Position numbers and translations under genes: made by a program. Under the pieces are notes generated by a model that did no database searches, was not told the origin of the DNA, and worked only from the letters and a program-made list of their open reading frames with translations. Below, piece after piece: positions 38,901 to 46,905 of a stretch of 64,000 nucleotides of DNA. The DNA is from CAYLJO01 sp964383905. Its GTDB lineage: Bacteria; Acidobacteriota; Blastocatellia; Pyrinomonadales; Pyrinomonadaceae. Location: contig CAYLJO010000003.1 in assembly GCA_964383905.1 (NCBI GenBank), positions 11,949-75,948 on the forward strand. Reading direction: 5' to 3'. Every line of letters begins with the position of its first letter. Position 1 is the stretch's first letter.

Positions 38901-39683
38901 AAGCTCTGGTACAACTCGCTCCAGGCCAGCGCCGAAAAGCGCCTCAGTTCGGGCCTGGTGGGCGTCATCTCCTACACCTTCTCGAAGAACATCGGCGCGC
39001 TCGGTTTTTTGAACGACCAAGACCCCGCGCCGACGAAATCGGTCGTTGATTTCGACAGCACGCACGTCTTCGTGGCGAGCGCCGTTTATCAACTGCCGTT
39101 CGGCCGCGGGCAACGGTTCTTCGGCGGCGCCGGGCGGGGCTTGAACATGCTGCTCGGCGGTTTCGAGTACAACATTATCGCCAGCTACCGCACGGGCGTC
39201 CCGATTAACCTGCCGGGAAACGTTGATCTGATCGCCGACCCGAGAATTTCTAATCCGGTCATCGGCAATCCGTTCGTTCCCGGTTTTACGGGGTCTTACT
39301 TTAACAACTGCGTGCGACAGCTTAACGGCACAAGCCTGCAATTTGTGACTGATGCTAACGGTAAGCGCGTCCAGCAAGCCTGTTCTAATCCGGCGTGGGC
39401 GATCCGCGCGGCGAACACGTTGCGCACCATCCCGTTCCGTCTGAGCAACCTGCGGCAGCCCTCAGCGCCGCAGTTCGACATGTCGCTGAACAAATCGTTC
39501 ATCTTCTCCGAGCGTCTCCGCTTCCAGTTCCGTTTGGAAGCCTTCAACGCGTTCAACACGCCGCTCTTCGGCAGCCCCGACTCGGGTAATGCGAACAGCA
39601 ATACGTTCGGGATCCTGAACCCAAACAACGGGCAGCGCAACATCCAGCGTAACATCCAACTCGGATTTAAGTTCTACTTCTGA
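35958..39683 (+). CDS. TonB-dependent receptor with carboxypeptidase-regulatory domain (Oar-like), second copy
   Basis: A 1241-residue outer-membrane receptor. ATG 35958 has AAGGAGG five bases upstream; the longer frame from TTG 35934 reads through that ribosome-binding site. Domains in order: signal peptide (ending SGFAQ), CarboxypepD_reg (TGRVTDPNGAAVAGAKV), plug (NELPLNGRNPLNLATL; FLLDGAPNN; YDAQYGRTGGGIVNITIKPG), beta-barrel and a C-terminal strand ending LGFKFYF. It is distinct from the first receptor in barrel sequence. It has its own candidate promoter and closes the peptide region, converging on the PilZ-NRPS gene. Ligand unknown. Confidence 0.9.
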   Translation: MKRNFCRRVPTLVWIILALGVSGFAQEFRATLTGRVTDPNGAAVAGAKVTARNQQTNEEKTATTSDDGNYTVPFLQPGKYTVTVEAPNFKKAESDIVELHTADKATMDVKLEIGQVEQTVLVNSEAPLLEPDTASRGQVIENARVNELPLNGRNPLNLATLSPGVQFNGNPQFIRPFDNGDNVNFSVNGGLNRHNEFLLDGAPNNSDTDVDAQRTRSSNNIAFVPTVDATEEFKVQTNAYDAQYGRTGGGIVNITIKPGGRDFHGSVYEFARRYQLDANPFSSNAQGTLASGPFAGKEAAPRFARDQVTGQNLGGHKLDQYGFVISGPVLLPRFGEGGRPVIGNRNKTFFLFNFENYKEATPQPGFSSVPTLLERQGDFSQSGITIYDPLTTTCDAAGNCTRQPFPGNKIPVSRINPIGQAVVNGFSQPNTGAPTLRFQNFYLSPALGTDKFHSYIARVDHEFSSREHMFFRFVNNRRDQFAFGSNARVGLGLDAQDPLVRLNYGAVVDSVTTLSPTSILNVRLAFTRFVQAAFRQSSSPFDATQLGFPPSFSLARPISIVPRITFNDPAGSIPEFGPRNPNSNITNTWSLPIYLTQIRGKHTFKFGGEYRRFQINQSGGSFTWGGGAFCFSNEFTARDPRNFGSTGGSAIADLLLGYPSAAAGCNGNAPNTQLDYISALTFQWGYYAAYVQDDFKISPRLTLNLGLRYDYEQPPVERYNRQNRGFAINQANPLAAAVKNASPTDCPTCANLTGGLFFAGVGGQPRGAFNPDRNNFQPRIGVAFQLNPKTVLRAGYGLFYFPSAEYGGSTGFSVTTTYTGTLTGGGVNQFIPRADALTNPYPNGLAQPVGSSLGQLTQLGGGIIFMNPGRVIPYIHEFSAGVQRELPFRIKLDVSYVGSRTRGIVTGDAQGSGGRNLNVLSAAQLAQFRQNPSFFNANVANPFAGLIPGNAALNAATVPRRLLQLPFPEFGTVTIAGENVGKLWYNSLQASAEKRLSSGLVGVISYTFSKNIGALGFLNDQDPAPTKSVVDFDSTHVFVASAVYQLPFGRGQRFFGGAGRGLNMLLGGFEYNIIASYRTGVPINLPGNVDLIADPRISNPVIGNPFVPGFTGSYFNNCVRQLNGTSLQFVTDANGKRVQQACSNPAWAIRAANTLRTIPFRLSNLRQPSAPQFDMSLNKSFIFSERLRFQFRLEAFNAFNTPLFGSPDSGNANSNTFGILNPNNGQRNIQRNIQLGFKFYF

Positions 39684-39710
39684 TGCGTATGCGGTGTAAC
39701 TTTTCCCGGT

Positions 39711-39806
39711 CGGGTTGCAAAATTTTCGGCGGCCTTGGCTTGGCGTCACGTGGCCGGTTGGCACACCACAACTCGTGTGCAGTGAAAATTTTTGCGACAC
39801 GACCCG
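39711..39806. terminator. Inverted-repeat region between convergent genes
   Basis: Between the receptor end (39683, plus) and the NRPS end (39837, minus) the arms CGGGTTGCAAAATTTTC (39711-39727) and GAAAATTTTTGCGAC..GACCCG (39784-39806) pair with bulges. They enclose a perfect 6-bp hairpin GCACAC/GTGTGC (39761-39780). It probably acts as a two-way transcription stop. Confidence 0.4.
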
Positions 39807-39836
39807 AGAATCATGCGGGCTAAAGCGATCCCTTCG

Positions 39837-42800
39837 TCAGGGTATTGATAACCCGCTGTTACATTTCTCTAAGCCAATTTTCATCTGTTGGGCGAGGAAC
39901 TGCGCATACGGCTCTTGATATAAATTCGCATGATTACCCGGGACAGCAATCAGGTCTACCCCGACCGACGTCAGCTTTCCCCACCCTTTATCGGTTGTGT
40001 GGGAGCAAAACAACGGCTCCGCGCGCGTGCGGTAAAGTGTGATACGCCCCGGGTACACCCGCGGTCTGTAGTTGGTCAGAGCCTCGTAGTGGGCTTCGGC
40101 CACCCTTAAGCCGTGCTCCGTGAGGTGACTCAGATCGAGCTCATCGTAGACATCAACCTGGAAAGATTCAGGGGTACGTGAGTTGAAAACCGCCGCGGCC
40201 GTCCTCTTACTGATTTTCCTGACATGCCTGCGAACATCCGCGACGACATCCCCGACGGGGCGTTTGGCCACGTGATCCATAAACCAGTAGGGTAAATCTC
40301 GCATGAAACGGACCGCAAAGCCTGGGCCCCGGTTACTCTGGCCCTCCGGTCCGGGGGCTTCTTCATCTAAAATCCCGAGGAAGACCACCTGATGACCTCC
40401 GGCCTGAAGTTGTTGTGCCATTTCAAATGCGATGACCCCACCGGAGGAGTAGCCGCCGAGGAGGAAGGGGCCTTGTGGTTGGACACTCAGGATCTCTGTA
40501 ATGTAGCCGGCTGCGATAGATGGGAGGTCGGTGAGCGGTTTCAGCGCCCCATCAAGCCCGCGGGCGCGCAACCCGTAGAAAGGTTGGTCGCTCCCTAAAT
40601 GCCTGGCCAATGCCCTGTAGCCGAGGACCTCGCCTCCAAGCCCATGGACGAAGAAAAGGGGGCGTTTAGTCCCTTCAGATTGAATCGCGACCAGGGAGGT
40701 AAACTGGTCTTCATCACTCGGCGAACTGATGATCTTAGCGATATACTCAATGGTCGCTTCCTGAATTAAGCTTGATGGCGGAACAGTCCTGCCAAACACT
40801 TCCCGGATTTGGGCGAGCAACTGCGTTGCCAGGAGGGAGTCTCCCCCCAACTCGAAGAAACTATCCCTCACGCCAACGGGTCGGACCCGTAGGAGCTCTT
40901 CCCACATCGACTTTAACCGATCCTCAATTTCATGGCGGGGCTCGGCGTAAGCTTGTGAGAGTAAGGGCCTTTGATTCGAAGGGGGAGGAAGCGCCCGGCG
41001 GTCAATCTTGCCGTTAGGTGTTAACGGCAGACTCTCCATCACGACCCATGCCGAGGGCAGCATATAATCAGGCAATCTCTCTCTGAGGTATGTACGTAAC
41101 TCACTGGCGGTCGGCATCGACCCTAATCGAGGGACCATATAGGCCACCAACTGTTTTTCGCCGTGGTCGCCCTCCCTGGCCGTTACGACGTTATCCTTGA
41201 CGTCCGGGTGCCGGTTCAAGGTCAGCTCAATTTCCTCTAACTCTATGCGAATGCCCCGAATTTTTACTTGCTGGTCCACGCGCCCTAAGAATTCAAGGTC
41301 CCCGTCGGGGAGGTGGCGTGCCAGGTCGCCGGTCTTATAAAGGAGTTCTTCCGGCCCAGCGCCGAAAGGGTTACGGATAAATTTCTCCGCCGTCAGCTGA
41401 GGGCGGTTGAGATAACCTCTGGCTAAGCCGGCGCCGCCGATATGTAGTTCGCCCGCCATCCCCATGGGAGCCGGCCGCAGGTTTCGGTCGAGCAAATAAA
41501 TTTTGGTATTTTTGATCGGCTTACCGATGGGCACAGACCTTTGATCGGCTGTCGTCCGGCAAAAATAGTAGGTTGAATAGACCGTAGTCTCAGTCGGCCC
41601 GTAAAGGTTGTATAAGGCGGCCTGAGGTAGCCTCTCCAGGAAACGTCTTTGAGTGTCTACGGGGAGGGCCTCGCCGCCGCTGAAAACACGTCTTAAAGAA
41701 TGGCAGCCTTCCAGGTTGCGCCCCTCCAGGAATAACCGCAGCAATGAGGGTACAAACTGACTGATCGTGACTCCCTCTTGAGCAATCAACTTGATGAGGT
41801 AATCATTGTCACGCCCGCCGTTCGGTCTGGCTAAAACCAGCCGTGCCCCTGAAACCAGGGGGAGGTAAAATTCCCAGACCGATGCGTCGAAGGTGAAAGG
41901 CGCCTTCTGCAAGGCCCGATCCGATCCATTCAGAGGAAAGGCCTCCATCATCCATGAGAGGTAATTGCAAACGGCCCCGTGCGGTATCATCACTCCCTTA
42001 GGATTTCCGGTCGAGCCTGAGGTATAAATCACGTAAGCCAAATCTTCCGGCTCCACCTCAGAATCAAGGTCTTCTGAGCTCTCCAGAAGAAGCTCCTGCC
42101 AGTCCGTCTCGACACAGATGATCTGCGCCCTGTGCGGGGGGAGCTTCGGAAGGAGTCTCCGCTGGATTAACATGATAGGGGCTTGTGTATCCTCAAGCAT
42201 GAAAGCCACCCGCTCGCCCGGATACGAGGGGTCCATTGGGACATAAGCCCCGCCAGCTTTAAGGATGCCCAGCATACCGACGATCGTTTCCGGTGAGCGC
42301 TCCATGAAGATTCCTACCAGGGTGCCGGGGCCGACCCCCCTTTTCCGTAACGAATGAGCTAATTGATTGGCCCGTCGATTCAACTGATCGAAGGTTAAGC
42401 GGCTCGCCTCAAAAACCACCGCGTCACGATCGGGTGTGCGTTTAACTTGAGCCTCAAACATTTTGTGAATCAAAGGGGCGGAGGGATCGCCGGAGTCATC
42501 ACCGCCGAGGATTTCCCGGTAAAGCTCTGAGTCGCTGATCGCTGCGATGCGCGCGCCGATGAGGTAAGCCGTCCGTCCCTTTTCAGTGTACGGTAGGATC
42601 CTCACGGGCCTGGCATGCACTTCAAAAGAGCCTGTTCGAGGCGTAAAAGTGATCCGCAAGAGATCCTCTTGATTTATCCTCTGATCGGTCATCCCATCAG
42701 TTGATGCGACGACAAGCCCTAAACCTTGAGAACTAATATCTTGTGTAAATCCCGTGATGCCTGAGGAGTCGTCTGATATTTTGGCGGGTTGATGGCTGGC

Positions 42801-42902
42801 AGATCCTGCGATGCTGAACGGCAGATGCTTTGTTTGTCGTGCTGTGTAACGGCGGTCTTTGGTTATTGGCGACAGTAATTCCGGATTTTGATAAGTGCCC
42901 AT
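39837..42902 (-). CDS. PilZ-A-T-TE single-module non-ribosomal peptide synthetase
   Basis: A 1021-residue protein with an unusual order. Residues about 15-130 form a PilZ domain with both c-di-GMP motifs: R18-Y-T-A-R22 and D55-I-S-S-Q-G60. Then come an adenylation domain (A3 YTSGSTGNPKG at 293-303, A5 NLYGPTETT at 432, A7 YKTGDLAR at 522, A10 lysine K632 in NGKIDRR), a carrier domain (S689 in FFELGGDSLL) and a type I thioesterase (S819 in GGYSSGG, histidine H991 in PGNHANL). There is no condensation domain. D339 in FTFDASVW indicates an amino-acid rather than a keto-acid substrate. By eye against GrsA the pocket reads D-A-W-Q-V-S-L-V-Y-K; substrate unassigned. It is likely controlled by c-di-GMP. 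Confidence 0.9.
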   Translation of the reverse strand: MGTYQNPELLSPITKDRRYTARQTKHLPFSIAGSASHQPAKISDDSSGITGFTQDISSQGLGLVVASTDGMTDQRINQEDLLRITFTPRTGSFEVHARPVRILPYTEKGRTAYLIGARIAAISDSELYREILGGDDSGDPSAPLIHKMFEAQVKRTPDRDAVVFEASRLTFDQLNRRANQLAHSLRKRGVGPGTLVGIFMERSPETIVGMLGILKAGGAYVPMDPSYPGERVAFMLEDTQAPIMLIQRRLLPKLPPHRAQIICVETDWQELLLESSEDLDSEVEPEDLAYVIYTSGSTGNPKGVMIPHGAVCNYLSWMMEAFPLNGSDRALQKAPFTFDASVWEFYLPLVSGARLVLARPNGGRDNDYLIKLIAQEGVTISQFVPSLLRLFLEGRNLEGCHSLRRVFSGGEALPVDTQRRFLERLPQAALYNLYGPTETTVYSTYYFCRTTADQRSVPIGKPIKNTKIYLLDRNLRPAPMGMAGELHIGGAGLARGYLNRPQLTAEKFIRNPFGAGPEELLYKTGDLARHLPDGDLEFLGRVDQQVKIRGIRIELEEIELTLNRHPDVKDNVVTAREGDHGEKQLVAYMVPRLGSMPTASELRTYLRERLPDYMLPSAWVVMESLPLTPNGKIDRRALPPPSNQRPLLSQAYAEPRHEIEDRLKSMWEELLRVRPVGVRDSFFELGGDSLLATQLLAQIREVFGRTVPPSSLIQEATIEYIAKIISSPSDEDQFTSLVAIQSEGTKRPLFFVHGLGGEVLGYRALARHLGSDQPFYGLRARGLDGALKPLTDLPSIAAGYITEILSVQPQGPFLLGGYSSGGVIAFEMAQQLQAGGHQVVFLGILDEEAPGPEGQSNRGPGFAVRFMRDLPYWFMDHVAKRPVGDVVADVRRHVRKISKRTAAAVFNSRTPESFQVDVYDELDLSHLTEHGLRVAEAHYEALTNYRPRVYPGRITLYRTRAEPLFCSHTTDKGWGKLTSVGVDLIAVPGNHANLYQEPYAQFLAQQMKIGLEKCNSGLSIP

Positions 42903-43040
42903 GATGCTACTGAAAACTCTGCTTTATCGGAGATGTAACACGTGCATCCGATCTCGGCACAGGGGACCAAATCCCTGACGGGCCGGGGTGGGAGAGCCTG
43001 CGCGCTCACTCGGGGCAAACCGCAGAGCAGAATGAAAGAG

Positions 43041-43153
43041 GTCTTTGACTTATTACCGGATGCTCAGATCTCGTCGTGGGCCTTATTTTATAAGAGTGGG
43101 CCGAAAAGTCAAAGGTTTTGCTGCCTGTCCTTCGCCAAAACTCGATCCGGTAA
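43041..43153 (-). ncRNA. Candidate pseudoknotted leader RNA upstream of the PilZ-NRPS
   Basis: In the 402-base gap before the NRPS, two perfect 9-bp inverted repeats interleave: CTTTGACTT (43043-43051) with AAGTCAAAG (43106-43114), and TTACCGGAT (43053-43061) with ATCCGGTAA (43145-43153). A third perfect stem, GTTTTG (43115-43120) with CAAAAC (43136-43141), sits between the two right arms. A small hairpin CTTAT/ATAAG (43082-43094) sits inside the first loop. This is an H-type pseudoknot topology. On the minus strand it would end about 140 bases before the NRPS start codon. It does not match a riboswitch I recognise. A small mobile element is an alternative. Strand is inferred. Confidence 0.45.
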
Positions 43154-43304
43154 GGGTTCAGTAGACGACGGTGGTTGACTCGCGAAAATTAATTAGAGGC
43201 GAGCGAAGATTATGAGCAATTTCTCCACCATGCGGCTACCCCGAACAGGTCCTCAATAAACTACTAAACTTTGAGGCTAACAGGACGGGGCGTGCCGGTT
43301 ATCG

Positions 43305-45686
43305 CTAGCGTGATGCGAGGAGAATGCGGAGCTCGATCTCGCCCGCTCGGTTGCCGAAGCTGGATTGCGGGACGCGCAAGAGACCTTGACTGTAGCTATA
43401 TGCCGCGGACGGCAGCCCTCGCCCGTTAATCTCCACCCTTGCCGGAGGACGATTTAGCCACGCGCCAAAATCTCCTGCTTCGCGTAGGCGTACTAGAACC
43501 TGACCCCTTGGCCGGCTCTGAGAGATAATCGCGGCCGGCCCGAGGTACTTATCGAGCAGTCCGAAGACCGCGGCGCCTTGGTCCACCGGCACTAAGGTGA
43601 AGAGGTCAAATCCGAACTCGCCGAGGCTGAATGGCAGGGTGGGATGCCGCGTGTCGAGCAACGTTACCTGGCCGCTGCTGCGCCGGTAGACGGCTACCCT
43701 CGGCGGTGGTGCGGCTTCTCCTGAGCCGGCAAGGCCCTCGACATCAGCCGCACTGAGCGCGCCCGCGACATTGTGCGCGCTCTTGTTGACGTTGAATGCC
43801 GCGACCATCCCGGCCGACGTGCCGGGGCGCGAGATCCGGCCAAAGACTTTCAGCGGTATAGGCTCGAGAGCGACGTCGGTCAGCACCTCATCACGTGTTA
43901 CCAGTCCGGGCCCGTCGAGCATCAACAGATGGCCGTCGGAAAAAACCAGGCGGCGCAAAAGCTCTGGGCGCTCCTTGCCCGGCTCGTCCGTAAAATAAAC
44001 GGGCCCACCGCTCACGGCCCGTGCAGCGGCATGGTATTCACCATTGGGGTCATGAGTCTGGAACATATCCCAGTCGGGGTGGGCGAAGTTTGAGGTCCAG
44101 TAAGCATTATAGGCGTTCTGGTAGACGTGTTCCTTGGCATTCTGCGGGCTGTCAGGCAGGTAATCATCACTGTTCCGGGTAATGTTAGAGAGACGCCAGT
44201 TGAATGCATTTTCCAGCGACATCGCCATGCAGTTGATCACGCTGAGCCCGGAAGGGACGCGCGGCTCACCGGCGACCCTTTCACTGAAATGTTTCTGGGC
44301 CGCCTCCTGAAGATTACGCTGCTCACCGCGCCCGGAGGTGAACAGCGGTAGGAGCCCGTTAGTGAACCTCCCATTGCTCGCCTGATTATCGACTTTAATG
44401 AAGTCGATACCCCACTCCCTTAAATGGCTGTACCAGTCTGCGTAAAAACCCTCCCCTCCCCCGTCGCGTGGATCAGGCAAGTCTCTCCCGGCGACGCCGT
44501 TGAAGAGCTTATGAGTCCGGCCGATTTCGGAATTTTGGTCCACCCCCGACCAGTAGCCTTGAAAGGTGTGCCAGATGCCGACGTGGGGGATGCGATACTG
44601 CTCACGCAGTGTCTTAGCCAGCCCGGCAAGGCCGCCCGGAAACTTCCTGGAGTCTGCATCAAAGCCGGCGAGCTTATCGTTATTGATGGTGAGCCAGCCG
44701 TCGTCAACGAGCACGAAGCCTACGGGAACGTGACGGTCGTGGAGCGAGCGGATACTGTTAAGAACTTTTTCCTCCGACACCGCGTGGTAGTAGGTGTTCC
44801 ACGAGCACCAGCCTAGCCAGCGGAAGACCTCCGGATAGCCCTTCTCCCAGCGCAGGCGCCCGTACTGATTACTCGCGGCGAACGCCGCTTTATAGGTGTC
44901 ATTAGGTAAGCGGTAGAGGTCGTTCGAAGCGGCATATGCAAAGAGCGGGACAAGACGCGGCGAGAGGCTCGGGTCGTAGCTTGAGGAGGCGATGCGAAAC
45001 TCATAACGATCCTCGAGGCCCTCGACGCCCAGCTCGCCGATCATCCCCCCGCCGGCCAGGGGGACCAGCAGGTGATAGTTATCCCCCTGCATTTGCCGCC
45101 ATAACAAAAGCTGGTTTGAGGCGGGTAAGAGTCTGTAGTCGGAGGTAAAAACCGGGGCCGTCCAGTAGAGCTTGAGCCGCTTGATAGCCAGCCCGCGGGC
45201 AAAGCTCTCTAAGCGCATCAGAACCTGGATTCCGGATATTGGCGCCAGGTGAGGGCCCGCGTAGTCCAGTGATGCCACAATGACATCCGGCCGGAGATAG
45301 TGCCGCAGTTCAAGCATGGCATTGACGGCACCGGCCTGAGAAGGCTGGCCCTGCGCATTCGTGTTTAGGCGATACTGGAATCGCTCGTACGATCCTGCCC
45401 GGTCAGTCGCTTTATCCTGCCCGGCGGGCTGCAGGTCGCCTGCGAGCAATGACCCGTCACCTAAGCGCAGGCGCAGCCTCATCTCCGTGAGAGCGATCCC
45501 GGCCGGCGTTCGTACCTGGAGCCTTCCGTCCTTGAGCGTCAGGCTGAGCGGCGCACTGAATTGGCTGTTGTTAAGCGTAAGTTGATTACCTGTGCATCTT
45601 GTGTAATTTAAGGGAGCCGCATATAACTTAGCAGAGCAGGCGATCAGTAGAATGAAGGATGCAGTCAGGAGACGGGGCGAAATCAT
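43305..45686 (-). CDS. Sip1/raffinose-synthase-type alpha-galactosidase (GH36-related)
   Basis: About 793 residues, exported (signal peptide ending KLYA). The N-terminal beta-sandwich leads into the barrel at RWLGWCSWNTYYHAVS (about 292), continuing with FVLVDDGWL, the nucleophile D435 of FIKVDNQA and the acid/base in RNSDDYLP (D509/D510). These are the motifs of plant-type raffinose synthases and Sip1 alpha-galactosidases. In bacteria these act as alpha-galactosidases on raffinose-family oligosaccharides or galactosylated glycosides. The frame opens at TTG 45692; ATG 45686 is chosen, but neither has a good ribosome-binding site. It is divergent from the TIM-barrel gene at 45826. Confidence 0.87.
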   Translation of the reverse strand: MISPRLLTASFILLIACSAKLYAAPLNYTRCTGNQLTLNNSQFSAPLSLTLKDGRLQVRTPAGIALTEMRLRLRLGDGSLLAGDLQPAGQDKATDRAGSYERFQYRLNTNAQGQPSQAGAVNAMLELRHYLRPDVIVASLDYAGPHLAPISGIQVLMRLESFARGLAIKRLKLYWTAPVFTSDYRLLPASNQLLLWRQMQGDNYHLLVPLAGGGMIGELGVEGLEDRYEFRIASSSYDPSLSPRLVPLFAYAASNDLYRLPNDTYKAAFAASNQYGRLRWEKGYPEVFRWLGWCSWNTYYHAVSEEKVLNSIRSLHDRHVPVGFVLVDDGWLTINNDKLAGFDADSRKFPGGLAGLAKTLREQYRIPHVGIWHTFQGYWSGVDQNSEIGRTHKLFNGVAGRDLPDPRDGGGEGFYADWYSHLREWGIDFIKVDNQASNGRFTNGLLPLFTSGRGEQRNLQEAAQKHFSERVAGEPRVPSGLSVINCMAMSLENAFNWRLSNITRNSDDYLPDSPQNAKEHVYQNAYNAYWTSNFAHPDWDMFQTHDPNGEYHAAARAVSGGPVYFTDEPGKERPELLRRLVFSDGHLLMLDGPGLVTRDEVLTDVALEPIPLKVFGRISRPGTSAGMVAAFNVNKSAHNVAGALSAADVEGLAGSGEAAPPPRVAVYRRSSGQVTLLDTRHPTLPFSLGEFGFDLFTLVPVDQGAAVFGLLDKYLGPAAIISQSRPRGQVLVRLREAGDFGAWLNRPPARVEINGRGLPSAAYSYSQGLLRVPQSSFGNRAGEIELRILLASR

Positions 45687-45721
45687 TAGCAATCTTTACA
45701 CACGCTTAATTTTCAGTTACT

Positions 45722-45748
45722 AGTTACCCCTTCGAGGAAGGGATAACT
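45722..45748. promoter_or_regulatory. Hairpin or operator-like inverted repeat in divergent promoter region
   Basis: A 12-position stem with one mismatch (AGTTAC..CCTTC at 45722-45733 with GAAGGG..TAACT at 45737-45748) and a three-base GAG loop. It lies 36 bases upstream of the alpha-galactosidase start and 78 bases upstream of the TIM-barrel gene. It could be a shared operator or a leader hairpin. Confidence 0.4.
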
Positions 45749-45825
45749 GCCTCGGGAGGAAATATAACTCATGATGTACTGTGATACCAGACTCAGAATT
45801 GAGACATTGATGGGAGGGGAATGTT

Positions 45826-46716
45826 ATGTTTAAGCTGACGAGGAGAGAATGGAGCAAGCTGGCGTTGAGCGGCCTCGCCGCGACCGTGTTTCCGGCCAAT
45901 CGTATGAGCGAAACGAAGAGAACCAAGTCTCGATTTAACGGCGTGCAGGTCGGCGTGCAGAGCTATAGCTTCCGCGACCGGTCGCTCGACGACGCGATTA
46001 AGGCGATGGTGGAAGTCGGTCTCGGTAGCTGTGAGCTGTGGTCGAACCATGTCGAGCCGAAAGACCTTTTGGAGTCGCGCGAGGCCCTTCGCCGGTGGCG
46101 CTTGAGCGTCCCGCTGGATGAATTTAAAGCCGTGCGCGCAAAGTTCGACCGCGCGGGCGTAGAGCTCTACGCTTATAACTTGAGCATCCGTGATGACTTC
46201 ACCGACGCGGAGATCGAGCGCGGCTTCGAAATGGCCAAAGCGCTCGGCGTCCGTGTGATGACCTCTTCCTCTAACGTCAGCACGGCCAGGCGCATTGACC
46301 CCGTCGCCAAACGTCACAAGATGCGCATCGGCCTACACAACCATTCCAACGTCGATAACCCGAACGAAATCTCCACCCCCGATAGCTTTGTCAGGGCCAT
46401 GGAGGGCGTCTCAGACTATATCGCCATCAACCTCGATATCGGCCATTTCACCGCCGCCAACTTCGATGCGGTCGAGTTCCTGCGCCAGCATCACGACCGG
46501 ATCGTCACGCTGCACATCAAAGACCGCAAACGCAACCAAGGCCCGAATGTGCCTTTCGGTCAGGGCGATACGCCGATCAAGGAGGTGCTCGCCCTGCTGC
46601 GCCAATACAAGTGGCCCATCCCGGCTAATCTCGAGTACGAGTATGATGGTAAGGATACGGTCGAAGAGCTCAAGCGGTGCCTGGATTACTGCAAGCAGGC
46701 GCTCGGCGCCAGGTAA
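45826..46716 (+). CDS. Sugar phosphate isomerase/epimerase-like TIM-barrel protein, Tat signal
   Basis: A 296-residue xylose-isomerase-like (AP_endonuc_2) barrel with an N-terminal twin-arginine signal (LTRREWSKLALSGLAATV). Metal-site motifs are ordered as in the family: GLHNHSN, NLDIGHF, LHIKDRK and a final LEYEYDG. ATG is six bases behind GGGAGGGG, an excellent ribosome-binding site. Exported members of this family are common beside DUF1080, Gfo/Idh and GMC genes and may rearrange or cleave keto-sugars; the exact reaction is unknown. It is the first of three such barrels in the window. Confidence 0.85.
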   Translation: MFKLTRREWSKLALSGLAATVFPANRMSETKRTKSRFNGVQVGVQSYSFRDRSLDDAIKAMVEVGLGSCELWSNHVEPKDLLESREALRRWRLSVPLDEFKAVRAKFDRAGVELYAYNLSIRDDFTDAEIERGFEMAKALGVRVMTSSSNVSTARRIDPVAKRHKMRIGLHNHSNVDNPNEISTPDSFVRAMEGVSDYIAINLDIGHFTAANFDAVEFLRQHHDRIVTLHIKDRKRNQGPNVPFGQGDTPIKEVLALLRQYKWPIPANLEYEYDGKDTVEELKRCLDYCKQALGAR

Positions 46717-46905
46717 TAGAAGACTTGGCAACAGTCCGTGAAGTTGTGCCTTAAAGCTTTGATCGAATGGCCGAAGCTTGCTGTGTGATTTCGTCTATGG
46801 TGGTCAGCCTCAGCCTTTCAATCGACGGCAATGCTCCACGCATGAGCCCCGACGTGGCCATCAATCCAGACGAAGTTAATCGGATTCCCAACCAAAGCCT
46901 GGGGT

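Noticed and set aside
38331..39377. Minus-strand open frame of 348 codons inside the second TonB receptor
   Set aside because: Composition of an antisense shadow; the receptor reading frame is continuous and conserved.
43041..43153. Known c-di-GMP (GEMM) riboswitch
   Set aside because: The conserved GEMM sequence blocks are not visible on either strand; only the structure is notable.
42942..43178. 78-codon plus-strand frame upstream of the NRPS
   Set aside because: No ribosome-binding site or family resemblance, and it runs through the inverted-repeat element.
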